Source of the DNA: Kutzneria chonburiensis
GTDB lineage: Bacteria; Actinomycetota; Actinomycetes; Mycobacteriales; Pseudonocardiaceae
Reading direction: 5' to 3'
DNA: 64,000 nt
Assembly (NCBI RefSeq): GCF_028622115.1
Contig: NZ_CP097263.1
Location: 6,572,001-6,636,000 of the forward strand
Below are positions 53,298 through 60,787 of the stretch, in pieces; positions within the stretch are counted from its first letter, which is position 1; the number at the start of each line of letters is the position of its first letter. Below the pieces are notes generated by a model that did no database searches, was not told the origin of the DNA, and worked only from the letters and a program-made list of their open reading frames with translations. The translations under genes were made by a program, and so were the position numbers.

Positions 53298-54607
53298 GAC
53301 GGGCCTGGCCGGCGCTGCTGCTGGCTCTTCTGACCGGCTGCTCGGTGGCGTCGGGGGCGACGTCCACCGTCGTGACGCTGGTCGTCGGCTACCAGTCCAA
53401 GACGATCAACACCGTCACCGCCGGGACGCTGTTGCGGGCCCAGGGATATCTGGAACAGCGGCTGTCGGCCTTGGGCCGGCGGACCGGCAAGACGTATCGG
53501 GTGGAGTGGCAGGACTACTCCACCGGCGCGCCGATCACCGCGCAGATGGTCGCCGGGAAGATCGACATCGGCTCGATGGGCGACTTCCCGATGCTGATCA
53601 ACGCCTCCCGCACCCAGGAGTTCGGCGACGGCCGGACCGCGTTGATCTCCGCGACCGGCTACAACCTGCACGGGGCGCTGAACATGGTCGTGGTGCCGGT
53701 CGGGTCGTCGGCGCATTCGCTGGGCGATCTGCGGGGCAAGCGGATCTCGTCCAGCATCGGGTCGGCCGGCAACGGGACGACGGTTCGGGCGCTGACCGGT
53801 GTGGGCGTCGATCCCGACAGCGACGTGCAGATGATCAACCAGGATCCGGCCGTCGGGGCGTCGGCGCTGCGGGCCGGGGCGGTGGATGCCTTGGGGCAGT
53901 TCGTGGCCTGGCCCGGGCAACTGGTCTTCGCCGGCCAGGCTCGGTTGCTGTACGACGGTGCGGCGCTGAATCTCCCTACCTGGCACGGGGTTGTGGTCCG
54001 GCAGAAGTACGCGTCGGCGCAACCCGATGTGGTGCAGGCGTTTCTCCAGGCGCAGCTGGATGCCACGGCGTATCTCAACGCTCATCCCATGGAGGCGGCG
54101 TTGAAGGTCGCTGCCGCCACCGGGTTGGCGCCGGAGGTGGTGTACCTCTACAACGGGCCCAACGGTCTCGTGACCTTCGACCCGACGCTGCGCCCGGACC
54201 TGATCTCGGCCCTGCAAAAGGACATCCCGTTCCTGCGCTCGATCGGCGGCATCAAGGGGCTGGATCTTTCCTCCTTCGTGGACCGCTCCGCCTTGGCCAA
54301 GCTTTCCGTTCCCGCTCCGCATCGACCGTCCAACGCGGGCGAGGTGTGGTTCGTCGGTGGCTCCGCCACCGTCACGGCTTCGTCGCCGGATTCCTTGCTG
54401 CGCTTGATCCGTGACAGCGGGCGCAAGGTCCGTGCCGCGTACGTGGACGACGCCCTTACCGGCACCCGTTGGTTCGCCGACAAGTCCTTCTGGGTGTACG
54501 ACAACGGATTGCACCCGTTCGACGTCGAGACCGAGGCGCGATCGTACGTCTCGGCCCATCCAGGTTCCCGAATCGTCGACTATCCCACCGCAGTGAGGCT
54601 GGCATGA
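53294..54607 (+). CDS. ABC-transporter substrate-binding lipoprotein (SsuA/NrtA type) with extra C-terminal domain
   Basis: A 437-aa lipoprotein. MRRAWPALLLALLTGCSVASG has the lipobox LLTGC. The main body is a periplasmic-binding fold of the sulfonate/nitrate/taurine class (VTLVVGYQSKTINTVTAGTLL, KIDIGSMGDFPMLINAS, GKRISSSIGSAGNGTTVRALTG, VVVRQKYASAQPDVVQAFL). From about 350 there is an added ~85-residue module (GEVWFVGGSATVTASSPDSL, AAYVDDALTGTRWFADKSFW, ...VSAHPGSRIVDYPTAV) with a NosL-like order. Copper ligands are not visible. It starts with an ATGA overlap behind the ferredoxin. Confidence 0.85.
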   Translation: MRRAWPALLLALLTGCSVASGATSTVVTLVVGYQSKTINTVTAGTLLRAQGYLEQRLSALGRRTGKTYRVEWQDYSTGAPITAQMVAGKIDIGSMGDFPMLINASRTQEFGDGRTALISATGYNLHGALNMVVVPVGSSAHSLGDLRGKRISSSIGSAGNGTTVRALTGVGVDPDSDVQMINQDPAVGASALRAGAVDALGQFVAWPGQLVFAGQARLLYDGAALNLPTWHGVVVRQKYASAQPDVVQAFLQAQLDATAYLNAHPMEAALKVAAATGLAPEVVYLYNGPNGLVTFDPTLRPDLISALQKDIPFLRSIGGIKGLDLSSFVDRSALAKLSVPAPHRPSNAGEVWFVGGSATVTASSPDSLLRLIRDSGRKVRAAYVDDALTGTRWFADKSFWVYDNGLHPFDVETEARSYVSAHPGSRIVDYPTAVRLA

Positions 54608-55377
54608 GAAAACACCTGCTGCGCGGCGGTTCCCTGGTCGCCGCCCTGCTGTTATGGCAACTGCTGACGAGTCTGCACGTGGACTTCTGGCTGCACTTCG
54701 ACCGGCTGCCGACGGTCGTGGACGTGGCTCGCGATCTCGGCTACCAGCTGCAAACCCCGTTGTACTACCGGGATCTGGGCGACAGCCTGGCCCGCATCCT
54801 GATGGGCTTCGCGCTGGCGGCGCTGGCCGGCGTGGCCATCGGCGTCGCCGTCGGGCGGTCGGCGCTGACCGGCGACATCGTGTCGCCGCCGCTGGAGGTG
54901 CTGCGGCCGATCCCGGCCATCGCGATGGTGCCGATCGCCATCCTGCTGTTCCCCAGCAACGAGCAGGGCATCGTGTTCATCACCTTCCTGGCCGCGTTCT
55001 TCCCAATCATGGTGTCCACCCGGCACGCCGTCGCCGCGCTGCCGGTGGTGTGGGAGGAAGCCGTGCTGACCATGGGCGGCAACCGGCGGCGGGTGCTGTG
55101 GAGCGTGGTGCTGCCGGGCGCGCTGCCCGGTGTCTTCTCCGGCTTGTCGGTCGGCATGGGCGTGGCCTGGATCTGCGTGATCTCGGCCGAGATGATCTCC
55201 GGCCAGTACGGCGTCGGCTACCGGACCTGGCAGGCGTACACGGTGGTCGACTACCCCGGCGTGATCGTCGGCATGCTCAGCATCGGGCTGCTCGGCTTCG
55301 GCAGCGCCGCCGCGGTGGAACTGGTCGGCCGGCGGGTCACCCGCTGGCTGCCTCGCGAAGTGGAGATCGCGCGATGA
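54604..55377 (+). CDS. ABC-transporter permease (SsuC/TauC type)
   Basis: A 257-aa membrane protein with about six helices (GGSLVAALLLWQLLTSLHV, ILMGFALAALAGVAIGVAVG, FITFLAAFFPIMVSTRHAVAAL, VAWICVISAEMISG, IGLLGFGSAAAVELVG). The coupling EAA-type loop is WEEAVLTMGGNRRRVLWSVVLPGALPGVFSGLSVG. It forms a dimer with the ATPase next door. ATGA overlaps with the upstream and downstream genes show tight co-translation. Confidence 0.95.
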   Translation: MRKHLLRGGSLVAALLLWQLLTSLHVDFWLHFDRLPTVVDVARDLGYQLQTPLYYRDLGDSLARILMGFALAALAGVAIGVAVGRSALTGDIVSPPLEVLRPIPAIAMVPIAILLFPSNEQGIVFITFLAAFFPIMVSTRHAVAALPVVWEEAVLTMGGNRRRVLWSVVLPGALPGVFSGLSVGMGVAWICVISAEMISGQYGVGYRTWQAYTVVDYPGVIVGMLSIGLLGFGSAAAVELVGRRVTRWLPREVEIAR

Positions 55378-56093
55378 TGCTGATCGAGGACCTGGCCGTC
55401 GGCTACCGGGAAACCGCGGTGCTGCAAGGCATCGACCTCAAGATCGAGGCCGGTGAGATCCTGGTGCTGGTCGGCGGCTCCGGCTGCGGCAAGTCGACCG
55501 TGCTGCGGACGCTGGCCGGCCTGCACCGGCCGTCCGGCGGCACGATCACCCTGGACGGCCGGCCCATCGTGCGGACCTCGGCCGAGCGGGCCCTGGTGTT
55601 CCAGGAGGACGGGCTGCTGCCGTGGCGCAGCGTGCGGCGCAACGTCGAGCTGCCGCTGGCCATTCGGGGCGTGGCAAGGAATTCCCGGCGTTCCCAGGCA
55701 TTGTCCTGGATCGAGCGCGTCGGTCTTGACGGCTACGCCGACCATCTGCCCCGGGAGCTGTCCGGCGGTATGCGGCAACGGGTGCAGCTGGCCCGGACGC
55801 TGGCCTCCGGCCCACGGGTCATCCTGGCCGACGAGCCGTTCGGGGCCTTGGACGCCCAGACCCGGCGGGCCATGCAGCTGCTGCTGGTCGACGTCTGGTC
55901 CCAGCAGCCGACCACCATCGTCTTCGTCACCCACGACGTCGATGAGGCCGTGTTCCTCGGCGACCGGGTCGCCGTGCTCGGCGGCCGCCCGACCTCGATC
56001 AAGTCCATTGTGGACGTTCCATTCCCGCGCGGCGACGGCGACAACTCCGCCGCTCGCGCCGAGATCCTGGCCGCACTGGGGAGCACTTCGTGA
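55374..56093 (+). CDS. ABC-transporter ATPase (SsuB/TauB type)
   Basis: A 239-aa ATPase. Walker A GGSGCGKSTVL, Q-loop FQEDGLLPWRSV, signature LSGGMRQRVQLARTLAS, Walker B VILADEPFGALDAQT and H-loop VFVTHDVDEAVFLGD are all intact. The LPWRSV...RNVELPL sequence places it in the nitrate/sulfonate/taurine importer subgroup. Four-base overlaps on both sides. Confidence 0.96.
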   Translation: MMLIEDLAVGYRETAVLQGIDLKIEAGEILVLVGGSGCGKSTVLRTLAGLHRPSGGTITLDGRPIVRTSAERALVFQEDGLLPWRSVRRNVELPLAIRGVARNSRRSQALSWIERVGLDGYADHLPRELSGGMRQRVQLARTLASGPRVILADEPFGALDAQTRRAMQLLLVDVWSQQPTTIVFVTHDVDEAVFLGDRVAVLGGRPTSIKSIVDVPFPRGDGDNSAARAEILAALGSTS

Positions 56094-58708
56094 CCGAACG
56101 CCGTGAGCTGAGCTGTGACGTGCTGGTGATCGGCGGCGGCACCGCCGGCACCATGGCCGCGATCTCCGCCGCCGAGCGCGGGGCGTCCGTGCTGCTGCTG
56201 GAGAAGGCCCATGTGCGGCATTCCGGGGCGCTGGCCATGGGCATGGACGGCGTCAACAACGCCGTGATCCCGGGCAAGGCCACGCCCGAGGACTACGTTG
56301 CCGAGATCACCCGGGCCAACGACGGGATCGTCAACCAGCGCACCATCATGCAGACCGCCACCCGCGGCTACGACATGGTTCGGCGGCTGGAGGGCTACGG
56401 CGTCAAGTTCGAGAAGGACTCCTACGGCGAGTACGCCGTGCGCCGCGTGCACCGGTCCGGCAGCTACGTGTTGCCGATGCCGGAAGGAAAAGACGTCAAG
56501 AAGGTGCTGTACCGGGTGCTGCGCGAGAAGCGCATGCGGTCCCTGGTCACCATCACCAACCGGGTCATGCCCGTCCGCGTGCTGACCGACGACGGCCGGG
56601 CCGTCGGGGCCGTCGGCTTCGACACCCGTTCCGGTGACTTCGTCACCGTGTCGGCTCGCGCGGTCGTGCTGGCCACCGGCCCTTGTGGACGGCTGGGTCT
56701 GCCGGCCAGTGGCTATCTCTATGGCACGTATGAGAATCCGACCAACGCCGGCGACGGCTACTCGATGGCTTATCACGCCGGTGCCGAGCTCTCCGGCATC
56801 GAGTGCTTCCAGATCAACCCGTTGATCAAGGACTACAACGGACCCGCCTGCGCGTACGTGGCCAATCCCTTCGGTGGCTACCAGTCCAACGCTGCCGGTG
56901 ACCGGTTCGTCGACTGCGACTACTGGTCCGGCCAGATGATGGCCGAGGTGGCGAGGGAGATCCATTCTCCTCGCGGGCCCATTTATCTGAAGCTGTCCCA
57001 CCTGCCCGAGGAATCCGTGCGGGCCCTCGAGGGCATTCTGCACACCACCGAGCGGCCCACCCGCGGCACCTTCCACGCCGGTCGTGGGCACGACTACCGG
57101 ACCCATGACGTCGAGATGCACATCTCCGAGATCGGCTTGTGCGGCGGGCATTCCGCTTCCGGCGTGTGGGTCGACGAGAACGCCCAGACCACCGTTCCCG
57201 GTCTCTACGCGGCTGGCGACCTGGCGTGCGTGCCGCACAACTACATGATCGGCGCCTTCGTCTTCGGCGACCTCGCCGGCACCCACGCCGCTTCCCTGGA
57301 CGTTCCCCTGGTCTCGCTGCCCGAGGACCAGATCTCCGACGCCCACGAGCTCATCTACCGTCCACTGTCCAATCCGGACGGTCCGCCACAGCCTCAGGTC
57401 GAGTACAAGCTGCGTCGCCTGGTCAACGATTACGTCGCCCCACCAAAGAGCTCCAACCGCCTCGAGATCGCCCTTGAGCACTTCTCCCGCATGCGCACCG
57501 AGATCGCCACCATGGGCGCTCGCACTCCGCACGAGCTCATGCGCTGCGCCGAGGTCTCGTTCATCCGTGACTGCGCCGAGATGGCCGCCCGCAGTTCTTT
57601 GGTCCGCACCGAGTCCCGTTGGGGCCTCTACCACGATCGCATGGATCACCCGGCCCGCAACGACTCCGAGTGGTTCGCCCACCTCAACCTGCGCAAGGCC
57701 CCCGACGGCGCCATGGAGTTCATCCGCCGCCCTGTAGCGCCGTACGTGGTCCCCGTCCCCGAATTCCCCGTGCCAACCGGCGGCCCTTCCGCCGTCATCT
57801 CCCGCCACCTCCCCAGTTCGGTGGCCCCGGTGTCTTTGGCCCCCAAGGCTTCCCCCACCTCCACCGGCTCCCCCGACTTGGTGGCGTTGTTGGCCCTCGC
57901 CGAGGCTTCGCCCTCCTTGGACGACCTCCGCCCGTACCTCGCCAGTCCCGTAGAGGCCGTCCGCCTCACCGCCGTCCAGACGTTGACCGAGACCACCCCG
58001 GCCGGCTTCGCCTTGGCCCTGGCGGACGCCTTCAACGACCCCGCCCCCGCCGTCCGTCAGGCCGCAGCCGCTGGCTTGCGGGAATTGGTGGAAGTCGCCA
58101 CAGCTTCCGATCCCTTCACCACCAAGCTGCTTCGGGCCGGGAGCAACGCCGAGCCCGCCGTCCGCTCCGCCGCCCTCTATCTCTTGCGGTCCCTCCGCGT
58201 CGGCTCTTTGACCGCCTTCACCGACGGCCTCGCCGACGCCGAGCCCGAGGTCCGTATCGAGGCCGTGCACGGTCTCGTCTCCCTCAACGCCGCCGCTCCC
58301 CTCGCCTCCGCCGCCGCCGACCCTTCCCGTGAAGTCCGCACCGCCGTCGCCCAGGGCCTCGGCTCCATCGCCGACACCGCAGCCCACGCCGCCTTGATCC
58401 CCCTAGCCACCGACCCCGACCCTTTGGTCCGCGCCGCCGCCCTCTCCTCCGGCGCCGACACCTTGTTGCCCTACGCCGCCGATGCCCTCGCCGACCCGTC
58501 TTGGCAGGTCCGCGAAGCCGCCACCGCCGTCTCCGACACCGGCCAGCTCCTCACCGCCGTCGCCGACCCCCACCCCAACGTCCGCCGCGCCGCCGTCCGC
58601 GCCTTGGGCCAACTACCGGCCTCCGCCGAGGCAGTCACCGTTCTCACCGAGGCCCTCGCCGACCCCGACGCCGACGTCCGCGCCTACGCCCGGCATGCCC
58701 TGCGTTAG
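56090..58708 (+). CDS. AprA/FrdA-like flavoprotein fused to HEAT-like repeats
   Basis: An 872-aa protein. Residues 1-525 form a FAD-binding reductase fold: DVLVIGGGTAGTMAAISAAERGASVLLLEKAH, VRHSGALAMGMDGVNNAV (close to AprA RSGAVAQG), ARAVVLATGPCGRLG, NAGDGYSMAYHAGAELSG, PGLYAAGDLACVPHNYMIGAFVFGD. A Pro-rich linker follows; from about 595 there are at least eight alpha-helical HEAT-like repeats (DPAPAVRQAAAAGLRELVE, DPHPNVRRAAVRALGQLP, DPDADVRAYARHALR). With the ferredoxin and sulfonate-type importer, it probably oxidises or reduces an imported sulfur or organic compound. The substrate is not known. GTG start overlaps the ATPase. Confidence 0.85.
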   Translation: MTERRELSCDVLVIGGGTAGTMAAISAAERGASVLLLEKAHVRHSGALAMGMDGVNNAVIPGKATPEDYVAEITRANDGIVNQRTIMQTATRGYDMVRRLEGYGVKFEKDSYGEYAVRRVHRSGSYVLPMPEGKDVKKVLYRVLREKRMRSLVTITNRVMPVRVLTDDGRAVGAVGFDTRSGDFVTVSARAVVLATGPCGRLGLPASGYLYGTYENPTNAGDGYSMAYHAGAELSGIECFQINPLIKDYNGPACAYVANPFGGYQSNAAGDRFVDCDYWSGQMMAEVAREIHSPRGPIYLKLSHLPEESVRALEGILHTTERPTRGTFHAGRGHDYRTHDVEMHISEIGLCGGHSASGVWVDENAQTTVPGLYAAGDLACVPHNYMIGAFVFGDLAGTHAASLDVPLVSLPEDQISDAHELIYRPLSNPDGPPQPQVEYKLRRLVNDYVAPPKSSNRLEIALEHFSRMRTEIATMGARTPHELMRCAEVSFIRDCAEMAARSSLVRTESRWGLYHDRMDHPARNDSEWFAHLNLRKAPDGAMEFIRRPVAPYVVPVPEFPVPTGGPSAVISRHLPSSVAPVSLAPKASPTSTGSPDLVALLALAEASPSLDDLRPYLASPVEAVRLTAVQTLTETTPAGFALALADAFNDPAPAVRQAAAAGLRELVEVATASDPFTTKLLRAGSNAEPAVRSAALYLLRSLRVGSLTAFTDGLADAEPEVRIEAVHGLVSLNAAAPLASAAADPSREVRTAVAQGLGSIADTAAHAALIPLATDPDPLVRAAALSSGADTLLPYAADALADPSWQVREAATAVSDTGQLLTAVADPHPNVRRAAVRALGQLPASAEAVTVLTEALADPDADVRAYARHALR

Positions 58709-58749
58709 TCCGCCGGTGTTCAACGAAGCCCTCGGACCGAACAGGGTGG

Positions 58750-58775
58750 GCGGGTGGGGCACAAAACCCACCCGC
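58750..58775. terminator. Hairpin between flavoprotein and RloB-like gene ends
   Basis: GCGGGTGGG pairs perfectly with CCCACCCGC over an 8-nt loop. It lies between two converging stops (58708 and 58799), so it may terminate both. Confidence 0.65.
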
Positions 58776-58798
58776 GGCACTCCGGCAACGGTGTTCGG

Positions 58799-59410
58799 CT
58801 AGCGGGTGGTCTCACCCATCGCTGTCACGACGAGGTGCACCGCAGTAGATGGATTTGGACCGATCGCGTTACTCGAAGGCGCAGCGCCCTCGGCCCGCCG
58901 CACGGCGTCCGGGTACCGGTCGTAAGGAAAACTGTCCGGCAACTTCTTGTCGTAGCCAGGGATGTGCTTGTCGAGTTTTCGCTCGATGTCCTTGACATTG
59001 GACGATTTGCGGTGGTCGGCATAGTGCAACAGAACCCAGTAGTCGAAGCAAGGCGTGGACACCACCAGATGAATGCCCGCCTTGCTCGCGCGCGCGATCG
59101 CCGCATCCAGGGTGGCGTGATCATCGTGATCCACCACGCACCACACCTGGTCGTAGGTTTCACCGCCGGTCCGCCGCTTGTCCTCTACCCACTTCTGCTC
59201 GGCTCGTCGCACCACCGTCAGCGGATCACAGCCGATACCCTTGACATCGCATCGCACGACATCCACCAAGGCAGTCCGCATATGCCTGACCAGGCCAACG
59301 AAGTATGCGGGCTCCGTACGCGTACCTTCACAGTAAATCAGGATCCGCGGCTTGCGTTCCCGCCGCGGACCACGCCGACCAAGCGACTCAGCGCCGCGGC
59401 GAGCCATCAT
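58799..59410 (-). CDS. RloB-like (TOPRIM) protein, AbiLii-type
   Basis: A 203-aa protein. RILIYCEGTRTEPAYFVGL gives the acidic Glu of an RloB/TOPRIM-like fold (Glu28), and VWCVVDHDDHATLD the DxDD cluster (94-97); STPCFDYWVLLHYADHRKSS is the conserved RloB PCF.W.LLH motif. AbiLii of lactococcal phage exclusion carries the same domain next to an AAA15 ATPase, as here. It starts with ATG directly overlapping the ATPase stop by one base. A nuclease role against phage is inferred. Confidence 0.88.
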   Translation of the reverse strand: MMARRGAESLGRRGPRRERKPRILIYCEGTRTEPAYFVGLVRHMRTALVDVVRCDVKGIGCDPLTVVRRAEQKWVEDKRRTGGETYDQVWCVVDHDDHATLDAAIARASKAGIHLVVSTPCFDYWVLLHYADHRKSSNVKDIERKLDKHIPGYDKKLPDSFPYDRYPDAVRRAEGAAPSSNAIGPNPSTAVHLVVTAMGETTR

Positions 59411-60660
59411 CAGCCGGCAGCCTGATCACTGAACAACCCACGCAGTTCGTCGATATCGACGTAGGGCACAGCCCCGTACCGCCCCTGCAGGTAGGCACGC
59501 TCAAAGTTCTCACCCCTCCGGGGCTGGAAGTCCGTCAGCGGGAACAGCGACGTCGCACCCGCCCGATCCTTCTCCGTGAACCACACCTCGTCGCGATCGA
59601 GGATCTCATCGTCGATCAGATTGCCAAGCAGCGAGACATCGTGCGAGGTGAAGAGAAGTTGCGCCCCATTCTTGTTGATCAGCGGATCCTTGAACATTTG
59701 GATCAGCGCGGCACTGAGCTTCGGGTGCAGAGAGCTGTCGACCTCGTCGACCATAACCACCAGACCGAGCGCAATACGAGGGATCACATAGCCGGCGAGA
59801 GCCAGCCACATTCGCGTTCCAGCACTCTCGCCCTCGAATGAAAAATCGACCGGACCATACCCTGGGGTCACATGAGTGAACTTGATCTTACCATTTTTGA
59901 AGTGATCAACGATGGCCTCGGGAGAGTCAGCTTCAGAAATCTTGCCGTCGGCTTCGAAATAGACCCTATCGACACCAAGATCGGCTACCTTGATCCAGGC
60001 ATCAAACTGCGCATTGCTTCCAACCATGTTGGCCGATATCGCAGCAACCACCCGATCAAACGTCTCACTACCAAATTCGCTTGTCGGCTTGAACCGCTCC
60101 ACCCAACGAAATAGCTCAATCAACAGGGGATGCGAGTTTGCGGCAGCCACCGACAGGAAGAGCGAATTAGGGCGAACGAGACCCGCGATCACACTGTTCG
60201 AACCGGTCAAGGTTCGACCGAAACGAAACGTGTCACCGTCACGCTCGAACAGGGTGCGCTTCCTTGAACCGGTCGGGTATGAATACAACCACTCCGCGCG
60301 GACCCTCTGGTCGTCAACCTCAAATCCATACGTGTGACGTACGCCCTGGAACACGAAGTCGATCTCATAGAGCGACGACGCCAACCGGGATGCCGGGTCG
60401 AGCAGAAAGGGTACACGCGGCACACCGCCGGTCGGTGACCATCCAGAGTATGAGTTCGCTACAGCCTTCGCGAGAAAGCCCATCGCGTCCAGGATGTTCG
60501 ACTTGCCGGAGGCATTGGCACCGTAGATGCCTGCTACGCGGACGGTCTCCGGCAGCGCGCTCGTCGGCTTCGACTCGCCCTTGCGGGGCTGGCTCACCAG
60601 CGACAGCTCCACCTCGTCACGCAGTGACCGGTGGTTTGCGGTCCGGAACCTGAGCAGCAC
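59410..60660 (-). CDS. AAA15-family ATPase (COG1106), AbiLi-type
   Basis: A protein of about 416 aa. FRTANHRSLRDEVELSLVS is the OLD-like ATPase start, GIYGANASGKSNILDAMGFL the P-loop (near 47-54), LGLVVMVDEVDSSLHPKLS Walker B (near 305) and LLFTSHDVSLLGNL the switch His (near 340). The family is OLD/RloC/AbiLi. GTG 60660 follows GAGGAGG by 7 nt; the in-frame codons upstream are excluded. It forms a pair with the RloB-like gene at 58799. Parts (about 59850-60150) look clearly less GC-rich than neighbours, a sign of transfer. Confidence 0.88.
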   Translation of the reverse strand: MLLRFRTANHRSLRDEVELSLVSQPRKGESKPTSALPETVRVAGIYGANASGKSNILDAMGFLAKAVANSYSGWSPTGGVPRVPFLLDPASRLASSLYEIDFVFQGVRHTYGFEVDDQRVRAEWLYSYPTGSRKRTLFERDGDTFRFGRTLTGSNSVIAGLVRPNSLFLSVAAANSHPLLIELFRWVERFKPTSEFGSETFDRVVAAISANMVGSNAQFDAWIKVADLGVDRVYFEADGKISEADSPEAIVDHFKNGKIKFTHVTPGYGPVDFSFEGESAGTRMWLALAGYVIPRIALGLVVMVDEVDSSLHPKLSAALIQMFKDPLINKNGAQLLFTSHDVSLLGNLIDDEILDRDEVWFTEKDRAGATSLFPLTDFQPRRGENFERAYLQGRYGAVPYVDIDELRGLFSDQAAG

Positions 60661-60741
60661 GGTTACACCTCCTCGTCGCACCCGAACGACAGCCGAGGCC
60701 CAGTTTGCCACACTTTTCGTCGCAACTCGCCGCGAAACAGC

Positions 60742-60768
60742 AGCCGGGTGCCCGACGGGCACCCGGCT
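60742..60768 (-). terminator. Terminator of pcrA
   Basis: AGCCGGGTGCCC pairs perfectly with GGGCACCCGGCT over a GAC loop, 20 nt after the pcrA stop on its strand. It also separates pcrA from the promoter of the ATPase gene at 59410-60660. Confidence 0.85.
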
Positions 60769-60787
60769 GGAGCTACTCAGAACAGCG

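Noticed and set aside
58709-58798. Short open frame after the flavoprotein gene
   Set aside because: It contains the hairpin at 58750 and has no start with a ribosome site; it is read as intergenic.
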